DNA from: Amycolatopsis sp. | Lineage (GTDB): Bacteria; Actinomycetota; Actinomycetes; Mycobacteriales; Pseudonocardiaceae | Assembly (NCBI RefSeq): GCF_025464955.1 | Contig: NZ_JAODNM010000118.1 | Span: 19,221 to 83,220 of the forward strand | Direction of reading: 5' to 3' | DNA: 64,000 nucleotides | In this document: positions 8,957 through 17,366 of the stretch, in pieces | How the letters are laid out: the number at the start of each line of letters is the position of its first letter | How positions within the stretch are numbered: position 1 is the stretch's first letter | Program-made: the position numbers and the translations under genes | The notes under the pieces: generated by a model | The model's input: the letters and a program-made list of their open reading frames with translations, nothing else | Told to the model about the DNA's origin: nothing | Databases searched by the model: none

Positions 8957-9358
8957 TCACTGGCGCGGATGAACAGCGGGGCCGGCCCTCGCCCGAGCAC
9001 CCACCGAGCCGAAGTTCAGCGGTACGCCCGGGGCCGACGCACTCACCTCGACCAGGGCATCGTCGGCGTCCAGCCGGCAGCCGACCAGCCGCGTCGCCAT
9101 TCGTTCGGCGACCAGCCGGGCAAGATCGCAAGCCGGCCCGGAGCCGCGGTGGGCGACTCCGGCCGCCGCCAGTGCGGCCAGATCGGCGGCTCCCTCTGCC
9201 CGGTGGCGGGCGATCGCGGCCGAGCCGAGCCAGAACGCGAACGCCACGACGCAGAGCAGTGCCGTAACAGCGATCGCGGTCCAGATGGTCGCCGCGCCGC
9301 GCTCCTGGTCCGCCCGTGTCTCGGCCGGTGTCTCGGCCGGTGTCTCAGCCCGTGTCAT
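8957..9358 (-). CDS. TadE-like protein of the helicase/secretion neighbourhood
   Basis: This 133-residue protein is the last gene of the tad operon. An N-terminal Pro/Ala/Glu/Thr tract (PAETPAETRA) is followed by RGAATIWTAIAVTALL, a single membrane helix with a TadE-like RGAAT start. It then has SAAIARHRAEGAADLAALAAA and a soluble part with two Cys. It matches the family found beside helicases in actinobacteria (TIGR03816, Rv3654c). Its start overlaps the end of tadE by 14 nt, implying translational coupling. The Flp pilus minor-pilin role is inferred from TadE proteins. Confidence 0.8.
   Translation of the reverse strand: MTRAETPAETPAETRADQERGAATIWTAIAVTALLCVVAFAFWLGSAAIARHRAEGAADLAALAAAGVAHRGSGPACDLARLVAERMATRLVGCRLDADDALVEVSASAPGVPLNFGSVGARARAGPAVHPRQ
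9316..9351. repeat. Three 12-bp tandem units inside the TadE-like gene
   Basis: GTGTCTCGGCCG occurs twice (9316-9327, 9328-9339), then GTGTCTCAGCCC (9340-9351). It encodes the PAET repeat directly after the start codon of the TadE-like gene. Because the unit is 12 bp, copy number changes keep the frame. Confidence 0.7.
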
Positions 9359-9710
9359 GACCGGCTCCCACTCCCGGTTCGAGGACTGCGAAGGCCTCGC
9401 CCCGCAGGTGCACCCCCGGCAACAGACCACCCGCCGGCTCGGCGAGTACCTCGACCTCAAGGGTGTCGCCGACGGCGTGCACCGCGAGCCTGGCGCCGCC
9501 CGGCGCGAGATTGTGCACGGCGTCCTCCGCAAGCTGCCGTTGGCCGCGAGAAAGCAGCCGGGCGGCTTCACGAGCGGCGTCGGTGCAGCCCAGCTGGCCG
9601 AACAGCGCGGCCACCCCGGCCAGCAGGACGGCGAACACCGCGACCAGCGCGCAGAGCGAGATGGCGGCCTCGACCGTCACCGCTCCGCGCTCACCGGCCG
9701 GCCCGGACAT
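9345..9710 (-). CDS. tadE: TadE family minor pilin
   Basis: This 121-residue protein has the TadE hallmark near the N-terminus: ERGAVTVEAAISLCALVAV, a type IV prepilin-like segment with Glu at the +5-like position, followed by one membrane helix. The rest is an extracytoplasmic domain with CTDAAREAAR. TadE-type pseudopilins assist Flp pilus assembly. The start ATG shares bases with the flp stop (TGATG at 9708-9712), so translation is coupled. It corresponds to Rv3655c. Confidence 0.88.
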   Translation of the reverse strand: MSGPAGERGAVTVEAAISLCALVAVFAVLLAGVAALFGQLGCTDAAREAARLLSRGQRQLAEDAVHNLAPGGARLAVHAVGDTLEVEVLAEPAGGLLPGVHLRGEAFAVLEPGVGAGHDTG

Positions 9711-9913
9711 CAGGACTTCACCGAGAGCGCGTGCTCGACCAGGCCGGTCAACGTGCTGACCACCGAGTCACCGGTCAGGACGGTGTAGAGCACAAAAGCG
9801 AAGGCCGCGGCCGCGATGGTGCCGATGGCGTACTCGACCGTACTCATTCCTGCGTCGCTCATTCCTGCGTCGCCCGTCCAGTCGTCCGGTCTTCGAGGTG
9901 TGGTTGTCTGCAT
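9710..9913 (-). CDS. flp: Flp-type major pilin (DUF4244)
   Basis: This 67-residue prepilin has a hydrophilic leader ending in DAG, then MSTVEYAIGTIAAAAFAFVL. Cleavage after Gly would leave Met at +1 and Glu at +5, the class IVb prepilin rule. The leader contains a short duplication (GDAGMSDAGMS) that creates two possible G-M-S sites; only the second is followed by the hydrophobic helix. The C-terminal ALSVKS is short. It would be the structural pilin assembled by the TadABC genes upstream, and corresponds to Rv3656c. Confidence 0.88.
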   Translation of the reverse strand: MQTTTPRRPDDWTGDAGMSDAGMSTVEYAIGTIAAAAFAFVLYTVLTGDSVVSTLTGLVEHALSVKS

Positions 9914-9943
9914 TTCGGGTCCTTTCGGTGGAGATCTGAGTTG

Positions 9944-10537
9944 TCAGGTCAAGATCGAGAGGCGGCCGGCGAACCCGAGGACCACCGGAACGACCCCCAG
10001 ACAGAAAAATGCGGGCAGGAAACACAGGCCCAGTGGCGCGGTGATCAGGACGCCTGCCCGTTGCGCCTTCGCCTCGGCCTGGTCGTCCACCGTCGCGCGC
10101 AGCCGTGCCGACAGGTCGGCGGCCACCGCGGCCAGCGCGGTGCCCGAGCGGGCCGTCCTGGTCGCGGCCCTGGCGAGTTCGCCGACCTCGGCACAGGCAC
10201 GGACCGGAGCCCACGCGTCGGCGGGTTCGGCGCCGAAAGCGAGCAGGTCGGCCGTCGAGCGCAGCGCCGCGCCAACTCGGGCAGGGGCACCACCGGCCAC
10301 CGCACGGACAGCGGCCTGAACGGGTAGCCCCGCTCGCAGGCAGGACGCCAGGAGATCAAGGCTCGCGGCAAGCCTCAGTGCGGCCGTTGCCGGGTTTTCA
10401 CGATCAGGCTTCCGAGCTGCCTTTCGCGGCCTTCGGGCGACCGCCCGCGGGCGAAGCCGGTCGAGACGTGAAGCGGACCCGATGGGGACGATCAGCAAGG
10501 CCAGCGCCAGCACGGCTATCCCGGCGGCGGTCACCAT
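9944..10537 (-). CDS. tadC: Type II secretion F-domain protein, TadC
   Basis: This 197-residue inner-membrane platform protein starts at ATG 10537, overlapping the end of tadB by 7 nt. It has an N-terminal helix, a cytoplasmic region with LASCLRAGLPVQAAVRAVA (a T2SSF-type segment), and two C-terminal hydrophobic helices (GVLITAPLGLCFLPAFF, VVPVVLGFAG). In Tad systems TadB and TadC form the platform that couples the ATPase to pilin extrusion. It is short for the family, as in other actinobacteria. Confidence 0.85.
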   Translation of the reverse strand: MVTAAGIAVLALALLIVPIGSASRLDRLRPRAVARRPRKAARKPDRENPATAALRLAASLDLLASCLRAGLPVQAAVRAVAGGAPARVGAALRSTADLLAFGAEPADAWAPVRACAEVGELARAATRTARSGTALAAVAADLSARLRATVDDQAEAKAQRAGVLITAPLGLCFLPAFFCLGVVPVVLGFAGRLSILT

Positions 10538-11310
10538 GGCGTCACCTGCGCGGTCAATCTCGCGCTCCACGCCATGCCGGCGCAGATCAGCCCGGATCCC
10601 GCCAGGAGAAGTACGTTCCCGGGCGACGTGGTGACCAGGATCCGCAGCGGACCCGCTCCCATGGCCTCGCCGAGCGCGATCCCGACGAACGGCAGCAGGA
10701 CAAGGATCGACGCGCTGGCCCTCGGTCCCGCCATGCCCGCGCGGGTTCGGTTCACGAAGCGGGCGGCGGCGTCGAGATCGCGGCGGACCGCGTCGAGTAC
10801 GTCCGCCATCGGCAGACCGTGCTGGCCGGCGAGTGTCCACGCCGTCGTGAGCCGAGCGAGTGCGCCGGAACCGGTCACCACACCGAGCCCTGCTGAGGCG
10901 GCTGCGGCGCGTAGGGCTTTCGCAGCCTTCGGCGCAGCCTCGGCAGCTGCGGCGTCCGCTGCCGCCGAGGGGTGCGCTCCGGCCCGCAATTCGGCGACCA
11001 TCGTCCGGAGAGCCTCAGCCATCGCCTCGGCTTCGGACACCCGCAGCGCGGCGCGGCGGCGGTCGCGCCACCGGCGCCAAGCCGGCCAAACCACTAAAGC
11101 GGCAGCGAGAGTGGAAACGGGTTCGAACACGAGTCCAGCGACCACGACAGCTACCACAGCCGAACCGACAAACAGCCGACGTGCTCGCGGCGTGAGGCGG
11201 CGCGCCGGAGCGGAACGATCACCGCGCAGTTCCGCCAGCCTGACTCCCGGCCGACGCACCGGCAGACAGCACAGGCCCGAACCGCAGAGCAGCAAGACCT
11301 GGGTCACCAC
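10531..11310 (-). CDS. tadB: Type II secretion F-domain protein, TadB
   Basis: This protein of about 259 residues starts at one of two adjacent GTG codons (11310 or 11307). The first has GAGGAG 8 nt upstream. The second overlaps the tadA stop. Hydrophobic pairs lie near residues 45-80 and in the C-terminal 60 residues (ASILVLLPFVGIALGEAMG, VLLLAGSGLICAGMAW). Between them is an Ala-rich T2SSF helical domain with LRTMVAELRAGAHP. It pairs with TadC as the platform and corresponds to Rv3658c. Confidence 0.86.
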   Translation of the reverse strand: MVTQVLLLCGSGLCCLPVRRPGVRLAELRGDRSAPARRLTPRARRLFVGSAVVAVVVAGLVFEPVSTLAAALVVWPAWRRWRDRRRAALRVSEAEAMAEALRTMVAELRAGAHPSAAADAAAAEAAPKAAKALRAAAASAGLGVVTGSGALARLTTAWTLAGQHGLPMADVLDAVRRDLDAAARFVNRTRAGMAGPRASASILVLLPFVGIALGEAMGAGPLRILVTTSPGNVLLLAGSGLICAGMAWSARLTAQVTPW

Positions 11311-12497
11311 GGCGCCGGCTCCTCGAACGCATCGACGAACAGCTCGACACCCCGGGCTTTGAACAACGACGTCAGCAAGGCCTTCCGCGACGTCCAATGC
11401 CCGGCGCGCCACACCGTCGCCACCGCAGTGCCCGCGGTACCGCGATGGACGACTCCGATCTCATCGAGCCGCCGCAGCCCGCCCGGCCCCCGGCGCATGT
11501 GGAGCACGATCTGCACGGCCGCAGCGAACTGGCTCTGCAGGGCACCGCGCGGCAGGCCGCCGAGCGACGCTAGCGCTTCCAATCTCGCCGGCACCTCCGC
11601 CGGTGAATTGGCATGCAGCGTGCAAGCGCCGCCGTCGTGACCGGTGTTGAGCGCGTTCAACAGTTCGCAGACTTCCCGTCCCCTGACTTCGCCGACGACG
11701 AGTCTGTCCGGGCGCATCCGCAATGCCTGCCGCACCAACTCGCGCAAAGTGACCTCGCCGGCACCCTCCACATTGGGCGGACGCGCGATCAGCCGGACGA
11801 ACTGCGGGTGCGAAGGCTGCAGCTCGCCCGCGTCCTCGACGCACACGATCCGCTCGGCGGGCGAGACCTCGCCCAGCATCGCCGCCAACAGCGTGCTTTT
11901 ACCCGCACCCGTCGAGCCGGTGATCAAGAACGCCAGCCTGGCCGTGATCACGGCGCGCAGCAACGCTTCCCCTTCGGCATCGAAGGTGCCGAGCCGGCGC
12001 AGCGCGGACAAATCATGCGTGGCCGGGCGCAATATCCGCAGCGAAAGGCAGGTTCCGTCCGCGGCAACCGGTGGGAGTACGGCGTGCAGCCGAATCCGCG
12101 CGTGCGGACCGGAGCCCGGCAACCACCCGTCGACATAGGGCTGAGCGTCGTCAAGCCTTCGCCCGGCCACTTGGGCGAGCCGTTGGGCAAGACGCCGCAC
12201 GGCTTCCTCGTCGGTGAAGGCGAGCTCGGTCCGGCGCAGCCCGTCCCGGCCGTCGACCCAGACCTCGCCGGGGCCGGTGACGAGTACATCCGTGGTCGCC
12301 GGATCGGCGAGCAGCGGTTCGAGCAGGCCCACTCCGACGAACTCGTCGCGCAAGGTACGCAGGATCTCGAGCATGTCGTCGTGGCTGATCGCACTGCCCG
12401 CCTCGGCTCGCACGGCAGCCGCCACGGCGGCGGTGTCCGGGGTGCTTCCGGAGCCTGCCAGGCGCAAGCGCACCCGGTCGACCAGTTCCGTGTTCAT
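11304..12497 (-). CDS. tadA: Tad pilus assembly ATPase (TadA/VirB11 family)
   Basis: This 397-residue ATPase powers Flp pilus assembly. The Walker A motif is GSTGAGKSTLL. An Asp box is seen in IVCVEDAGEL, and the His-box region HPQFVRL follows. The Walker B-like segment is MRPDRLVVGEVRG, and a late motif is GHDGGACTLHANSP. The start ATG 12497 overlaps the ssd stop (ATGA). The upstream continuation of the frame lacks sensible codon use. It corresponds to Rv3659c. Confidence 0.93.
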   Translation of the reverse strand: MNTELVDRVRLRLAGSGSTPDTAAVAAAVRAEAGSAISHDDMLEILRTLRDEFVGVGLLEPLLADPATTDVLVTGPGEVWVDGRDGLRRTELAFTDEEAVRRLAQRLAQVAGRRLDDAQPYVDGWLPGSGPHARIRLHAVLPPVAADGTCLSLRILRPATHDLSALRRLGTFDAEGEALLRAVITARLAFLITGSTGAGKSTLLAAMLGEVSPAERIVCVEDAGELQPSHPQFVRLIARPPNVEGAGEVTLRELVRQALRMRPDRLVVGEVRGREVCELLNALNTGHDGGACTLHANSPAEVPARLEALASLGGLPRGALQSQFAAAVQIVLHMRRGPGGLRRLDEIGVVHRGTAGTAVATVWRAGHWTSRKALLTSLFKARGVELFVDAFEEPAPW

Positions 12498-13666
12498 ATC
12501 AGCGCCCCCGGGGTGCGGGCGGCGGCGAGCACCGCGGTGGCCGCGCGCCCCAGCGGGCCGTGTGGCCGCGGCTGGAACGCACCACGCTCCACCGCCCGGT
12601 CCAGCCCGCGTTCGGCAGTCATCTGTGCTATCAGTGCCGCGCCGACGGCCTCGGCCACCTGCTCGGGTTCCAGCCCGTCGGGCGCGGGGCCGCGAGCGAC
12701 CAAAGCCACCCGCCGCGCCCGGTCCCGGACACGCTCGAGGACACGTTTCGCCGCGGCACACGCACGGATCTCCGTCGGCACCACGAGCACGACCAGATCG
12801 GCACGCTCGATCGCGACCCCGGCGCCGTCACCGAGATGGCGGGACAGATCGCAGACGACGGTCCCGCCCGCGCGACGGCCGGCCTCGATCACCGCGGCGA
12901 CTGCGTCACCGGTGGGGCCGGGACCCTCGCGATCGCAGGAAATGAACGACAGGCGCCCGCTGCCATGGCGCCGCTGCGGCAACGCCTCGTGCAAGGCGGA
13001 CAAGGAAACCCGGCCGGAGTTGACCTTCAGCGCCGGCCATCTGACCCCGCTGTCGAGCTCGGCACCGAGCAGCAGGTCGATCCCGCCGCCGAGCGGGTCG
13101 CAGTCGACCAGCAGGCCGTTTCCGCCCTCACGGGAAACGGCCAGCCCGATCGCCGCGGCAAGCACCGAAGCTCCGGCACCGCCCCGGCCGCCGAGGACGG
13201 ACACCACGCGCCCGCCTGGAGAACTCGGCCCCTCAGCGACATCGGCCAGCGCCGCGATGAGCGCGGCTTCCTCATCCGGCAGGGAAACCAGCCGCTCGAC
13301 CCCGGCGGTGAACGCGTGCCGCCAGACTTCGGGGGCAGGAGTTCCCTTGCATACCAACAAAACTCCTGGCCTTCGCGGGAATGGGTACTCGCCGCGCGCC
13401 GCTTCCTCGTCGAGGATCACCAAGGGCGCCGCGGCCCATTTCGGCCTGGCCGCGAGCAGATCCGGCGCCCTTTCGGTGGCACAACCGACGGCGGCGGCCA
13501 GCCGAAGCACCTCGTCGAGCACGGCTTCGTCATTGACGACGACGAGCAGACGTTCGGCCGGCGCGGCGTCTACCGGCAATCGATTTCCGGTCAAGCGATG
13601 GTCAAGCAAGGTATGCCCCCGATTCTCCAACCGGGTGCCGACCCGGTTTCCGACGTGATTCCACAA
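12494..13666 (-). CDS. ssd: Ssd/CpaE-like MinD-family ATPase heading the tad operon
   Basis: This protein of up to 390 residues has a receiver-like N-terminal part (ERLLVVVNDEAVLDEV) and a MinD/CpaE-type ATPase domain. The P-loop is deviant, GGRGGAGASVLAAA, without the usual second Lys. It is followed by GLLVDCDPLGGGIDLLLG. Rv3660c (Ssd) of M. tuberculosis has this position and is reported to affect septation; CpaE proteins localise Tad systems. The first 30 residues (MWNHVGNRVGTRLENRG) look non-native, so the true start may be a TTG near residue 26. Two DnaA-box-like sites lie 43-69 bp upstream of the listed start. Confidence 0.85.
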   Translation of the reverse strand: MWNHVGNRVGTRLENRGHTLLDHRLTGNRLPVDAAPAERLLVVVNDEAVLDEVLRLAAAVGCATERAPDLLAARPKWAAAPLVILDEEAARGEYPFPRRPGVLLVCKGTPAPEVWRHAFTAGVERLVSLPDEEAALIAALADVAEGPSSPGGRVVSVLGGRGGAGASVLAAAIGLAVSREGGNGLLVDCDPLGGGIDLLLGAELDSGVRWPALKVNSGRVSLSALHEALPQRRHGSGRLSFISCDREGPGPTGDAVAAVIEAGRRAGGTVVCDLSRHLGDGAGVAIERADLVVLVVPTEIRACAAAKRVLERVRDRARRVALVARGPAPDGLEPEQVAEAVGAALIAQMTAERGLDRAVERGAFQPRPHGPLGRAATAVLAAARTPGALI

Positions 13667-13708
13667 TCACGCCCGCCAACCGACCGCACAACACCCAGTT
13701 CGCCGAAC

Positions 13709-13735
13709 TGTGGATAACCGGGGTCCTGTGGACAA
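13709..13735. promoter_or_regulatory. Pair of DnaA-box-like sites upstream of ssd
   Basis: TGTGGATAA (13709-13717) and TGTGGACAA (13727-13735) are the reverse complements of TTATCCACA and TTGTCCACA, the latter being the actinobacterial DnaA-box consensus. They have the same orientation, 18 bp apart, in the promoter region of the ssd-tad operon. Binding by DnaA is inference from sequence only. Confidence 0.45.
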
Positions 13736-13863
13736 CCACCGCGAATGAAACGTTCGAACCACGGAACTGTCGTACCCCTCAGGCACAATCCGCGCGCGCG
13801 AGTCGGCAGGCGAATATCGGGGCGTATCGGAAAGAATGCGAAAAACGCCAGGTGGGAAAAGGG

Positions 13864-13950
13864 ACGACCCCCGCCAGGGGGGAGGGGCGGGGGTCGTCAG
13901 GTGTTCAGTCCCGGGGGGTCGGACTGAACATGTCCGGTGAATCACCGGAC
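13864..13950. promoter_or_regulatory. Tandem hairpins between ssd and the HAD gene
   Basis: A perfect 12 bp stem, ACGACCCCCGCC (13864-13875) with GGCGGGGGTCGT (13886-13897), is followed by a perfect 9 bp stem, GTTCAGTCC (13903-13911) with GGACTGAAC (13921-13929), and then a smaller TCCGGTGA/TCACCGGA stem. No T-tract follows. The region lies upstream of both flanking genes, so an attenuator, mRNA 5' structure or terminator of antisense transcription are all possible. The rest of the 464 bp gap (13667-14130) shows nothing else I can name. Confidence 0.45.
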
Positions 13951-14130
13951 CGGTTCACTCTAACTCTGACTCCCCGCCCTGACGCCATGCCGCCGTACCC
14001 ACAATTCGATAACGACACCAGCAGTCGGAAGGCCGTGGCTGTGATGGATTTTCCGCCGGACGACGCCCTTTGTGGCGGTTCAACGGCACGGCGGACCTAC
14101 CGCTACCGCCAGGTCTCCTATTCTGGACAG

Positions 14131-14985
14131 GTGGCCCAACCGAACAACACGCCTTCGCCCGCACCCGCCAGCCCCGCCGACTCCGACGGCGGACGCGGTG
14201 TCGCGGCCTTTTTCGACCTGGACAAGACGATCATCGCCTCCTCGAGCGCGCTCGCGTTCAGCAGGCCGCTCCTGCGCGAGGGGCTGATAAACCGGCGCGC
14301 GGCACTGAGAAGTGCCTACGCGCAGTTGGTGTTCTCCCTGGCCGGGGCCGACGCCGACAAGACCGAACGGATGCGTGCGGAGGTTTCCGCGCTGTGCGCC
14401 GGCTGGGACGTCGCCCAGGTTTCGGCGATCGTGGCCGAGACCCTGCACGACGTGGTCGACCCGCTGGTCTACGTCGAGGCCACCGAACTCATCGCGCGAC
14501 ACCGGGCCGACGGGCACGACGTGATCGTGCTGTCGGCGACCGGCGCGGAGGTGGTGGCGCCGGTCGCGGAGATGCTCGGCGCCACGCGCAGCGTGGCGAC
14601 CAGGATGGAGATCATCGACGGCCGATACTCCGGCCAGGTGGACTTCTACTGCTACGGCGAGAACAAGGCCGTGGCCGCGAAGCAGCTCGCCGCGACCTAC
14701 GGATACGACCTCGACGCCTGCCACGCCTACACCGATTCGAGCACCGACATCCCCCTGCTGGAGGTCGTCGGGCACCCCCACGCGGTCAACCCGGACAAGG
14801 CCCTGCGCCGCCACGCGGCCGAGCACGGCTGGCCGGTGCTGAAGTTCGACAACCCCGTCTCGCTCCGCAACCGCCTCCCGACGCCGTCGGCGGGCATCAT
14901 GGCGATGGGCTTCGGGGTCGGCGCGGTCGCCGCCGCCGGGGCGACCTGGTACGGCCTTTCCCGACGAAAGCGGGATCAGGGCTGA
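14131..14985 (+). CDS. HAD-IB family phosphatase (SerB-like) with C-terminal membrane anchor
   Basis: This 284-residue protein has HAD motif I in AAFFDLDKTII, motif II in VIVLSATGAEVV, and motif III/IV in NKAVAAKQ and HAYTDSSTDIPLL. This is the HAD-IB arrangement of phosphoserine-phosphatase-like enzymes. A single hydrophobic helix near the end (GIMAMGFGVGAVAAAGATWYGL) followed by RRKR suggests a membrane anchor with the catalytic domain in the cytoplasm. I chose GTG 14131, just before the conserved region; the frame is open further upstream. The substrate is unknown. It matches Rv3661 in sequence style and position. Confidence 0.85.
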   Translation: MAQPNNTPSPAPASPADSDGGRGVAAFFDLDKTIIASSSALAFSRPLLREGLINRRAALRSAYAQLVFSLAGADADKTERMRAEVSALCAGWDVAQVSAIVAETLHDVVDPLVYVEATELIARHRADGHDVIVLSATGAEVVAPVAEMLGATRSVATRMEIIDGRYSGQVDFYCYGENKAVAAKQLAATYGYDLDACHAYTDSSTDIPLLEVVGHPHAVNPDKALRRHAAEHGWPVLKFDNPVSLRNRLPTPSAGIMAMGFGVGAVAAAGATWYGLSRRKRDQG

Positions 14986-15538
14986 AATCCCGAAGTTCGT
15001 TGACAGGGTTAGAAATTTTACGTCGCTGAGCGTGTCCGCGTCACTAGATCGAGCCTCTGTACCGGTGCACCCGTCCGCGCTCTTGCTGTGACCGCCATCA
15101 CGGCGTAGAAAGGGGTTGCGGACATTCGGTCGGCCAGGGAGAAGGTAGAAGAGAAGCCTTCTCCACCCCGCCAAGTCTCCGTGCGCGGACTCCGGGCACC
15201 CACGCGCAGCGCGCCGCGGGAGGCTCGTCGTCTAGGGACTGCGTCGCGGGACGCCGCACGCCGAGTCCATGAAGGTACGACCAGAGTTGCACGCTTGGTC
15301 ACCCGAGATGTTCGCGCTTGCAGGTGGCGCCCGTAAGCTTCGGCCGGCGGGCGCCACCAGCATGTCCGGGGCTTTCCGGTGAAAAATTCCCAGCCCCCAG
15401 TAGACCGAACGGTCGTTGACCAGCCCAGGTTCGGTGAGTAGCTTCCCGATACCGGCTCTTTCGGGTGAGAAGATTTCCGAACTGCCGGTGGTGCTGCGGT
15501 GTGGTTTTCTCACCGCGCAAGAAACTGGGAGGCTGGGG
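14986..15538. other. Long intergenic region upstream of nagZ
   Basis: This 553 bp region contains three hairpins or signals: GGAGAAGG (15138-15145) with CCTTCTCC (15157-15164); a perfect 11 bp stem GGTGGCGCCCG (15323-15333) with CGGGCGCCACC (15348-15358); and a promoter-like pair listed separately. Short open frames inside it lack ribosome sites and good codon use. A small RNA or long leader is possible but unproven. Confidence 0.4.
15416..15444 (+). promoter_or_regulatory. Candidate promoter of the nagZ-namZ-amiE genes
   Basis: TTGACC (15416-15421) is followed after 17 nt by TAGCTT (15439-15444), about 95 nt upstream of the nagZ start. Spacing and hexamers fit a housekeeping-type actinobacterial promoter. 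This is a visual match only. Confidence 0.35.
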
Positions 15539-17356
15539 ATGTCAATCCGTGCTGGGTCCACATACAGAACCGCGATCGCCGTGTCACTGGCCGGCCTGCT
15601 CGCCGTCACCGGTGCCGGGTCGGCGTCCGCGGTGAACACCCCGAAGCCCCTCGACGCCGCCGCCCAGGCCACCAGCGAGGCGATGGGCGTCCTCCATGGT
15701 CTCAGCCTCTCCGAAAAGGTCGGCCAACTGTTCGTCACCTGGGTCAACGGCAAGTCCGCCGACGAAGTGAACCCCAAGAACCAGAGCGACTTCGGCGTCG
15801 ACACCCCCGCGCAGGTGATCGCGAAATACCACCTCGGCGGGGTCATCTACTTCAACAACGACTCGCGCGACAACTTTGACGATCCAGTACAGGTAGCCAA
15901 GCTGTCCAACGGGTTACAGACCGCAGCCGTGTCCAGCGGCGCGCACATCCCGCTGCAGATCGGTACCGACCAGGAGGGTGGCACGGTCACCCGGATGGGT
16001 GCACCCGCCACGGAGTTCCCGAACTCGATGGCCATCGCCGCCGGCCGGGATACGACCGCCGCGAACGCCGCCGCCACGATCCTCGGCCACGAGATCCGCG
16101 CGGTCGGCATCAACCAGGACTTCGCGCCCGACTCCGACGTCAACTCGAACCCGGCCAACCCGGTCATCGGGGTCCGCTCGTTTGCCGGGCAGCCCGGCCT
16201 CGCGAGCCAGTTCGTGACCGCGGAAGTCAAGGGCTACCAGGATTCCGGCCGGCCGGCGCAGACCGTGTCGGCCACCGCGAAGCACTTCCCCGGCCACGGT
16301 GACGCCGCCACCGACAGCCACACCGGGCTCCCCCGCATCGACCGCACCGAGGCCCAGTGGCGGGCCATCGACGTCCCGCCGTTCAAGGCCGCGATCGCCG
16401 CCGGGATCGACTCGATCATGAGCGCGCACATCCAGTTCCCGAGCCTCGACCCCTCACTCGAGCCGGCGACGCTGTCGAAGCCGATCATCACCGGCAAGCT
16501 GCGCGGTGAGCTCGGCTACCAGGGCGTGGTCATCACGGACTCCCTCGAGATGCAGGGCGTCCGGGAGCTGCACCCCGACGCCGACATCCCGGTGCTCGCG
16601 CTGCTGGCGGGCGTCGACCAGCTGCTCATGCCGGTCCACCTCGACGTCGCGATCGACTCGGTCATCGCCGCGGTGAACTCGGGGAAACTGACCGAGCAGC
16701 GCATCGACCAGAGCGTGCTGCGGATCCTCAAGCTGAAACTCAAACGAGGCATCCTCACGCATCCGTTCGTCGACACGAACGCCGTCGCGAAGACCGTGGG
16801 CATCCCCGCTCACCTCGCCCGGTCGCAGGCGATCGCGGACAGGTCCATCACCGCGCTACGCAACGACGGCGGTGTCCTGCCGCTCAAGCAGAAGCCGGTG
16901 ACGGCGCTCGTCACGGGCTGGGGCGTGAGTACGACGGCAACGTTGGCGGACGATCTCACCGCTCATGGCACGAAGGCGACGGCCCTGCAGACCGGTCAGA
17001 CACCGACGGCCACGCAGATCCAGCAGGCCGTTTCGGCGGCGAAGAACGCGGACGTCGTCGTCGTGCTGACGAACAACGTCGGCGCGTTCCCGCTGCAGCT
17101 GAACCTGCTCAAGGCGTTGAACGACACCGGAAAACCGGTGATCGCGGTGGCCGCGCAGATCCCCTACGACGCCGGTTACGACAACCCCGTGCAGACCTGG
17201 CTCGCGACCTACGGCTACATCAGGCCGACGCTCCAAGCGCTCACGAAGGTCATCCTCGGCGAGGCGAAACCCCAGGGAAAGTTGCCCGTTGACGTCCCCT
17301 CGGGCACCGACGTCACCACCGCCAAGTACCCCTTCGGATACGGGCTGAGCTGGTAA
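15539..17356 (+). CDS. nagZ: Secreted family 3 beta-N-acetylglucosaminidase (NagZ-type)
   Basis: This 605-residue exported enzyme starts at ATG 15539 with GGGAGG 6 nt upstream. A Sec signal peptide ends near GSASA. The GH3 catalytic domain has IGTDQEGGTVTRM, the NagZ signature KHFPGHGDAATDSH, and VITDSLEMQGV, where Asp should be the nucleophile. A C-terminal GH3 sandwich-like domain follows from about residue 400. It should release GlcNAc from peptidoglycan fragments outside the cell, as B. subtilis NagZ (YbbD) does. It is first of three adjacent exported genes and is followed 10 nt later by namZ. Confidence 0.93.
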   Translation: MSIRAGSTYRTAIAVSLAGLLAVTGAGSASAVNTPKPLDAAAQATSEAMGVLHGLSLSEKVGQLFVTWVNGKSADEVNPKNQSDFGVDTPAQVIAKYHLGGVIYFNNDSRDNFDDPVQVAKLSNGLQTAAVSSGAHIPLQIGTDQEGGTVTRMGAPATEFPNSMAIAAGRDTTAANAAATILGHEIRAVGINQDFAPDSDVNSNPANPVIGVRSFAGQPGLASQFVTAEVKGYQDSGRPAQTVSATAKHFPGHGDAATDSHTGLPRIDRTEAQWRAIDVPPFKAAIAAGIDSIMSAHIQFPSLDPSLEPATLSKPIITGKLRGELGYQGVVITDSLEMQGVRELHPDADIPVLALLAGVDQLLMPVHLDVAIDSVIAAVNSGKLTEQRIDQSVLRILKLKLKRGILTHPFVDTNAVAKTVGIPAHLARSQAIADRSITALRNDGGVLPLKQKPVTALVTGWGVSTTATLADDLTAHGTKATALQTGQTPTATQIQQAVSAAKNADVVVVLTNNVGAFPLQLNLLKALNDTGKPVIAVAAQIPYDAGYDNPVQTWLATYGYIRPTLQALTKVILGEAKPQGKLPVDVPSGTDVTTAKYPFGYGLSW

Positions 17357-17366
17357 GGGCCGGAAA

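Noticed and set aside
11613..13658. 681-codon plus-strand open frame
   Set aside because: Antisense to tadA and ssd, which have Walker and MinD-type motifs. The product is low-complexity Ser/Arg/Pro-rich sequence without motifs.
15000..15030. TTGACA after the HAD gene as a promoter
   Set aside because: No acceptable -10 hexamer lies 16-19 nt downstream. The TTGACC/TAGCTT pair nearer nagZ is better.
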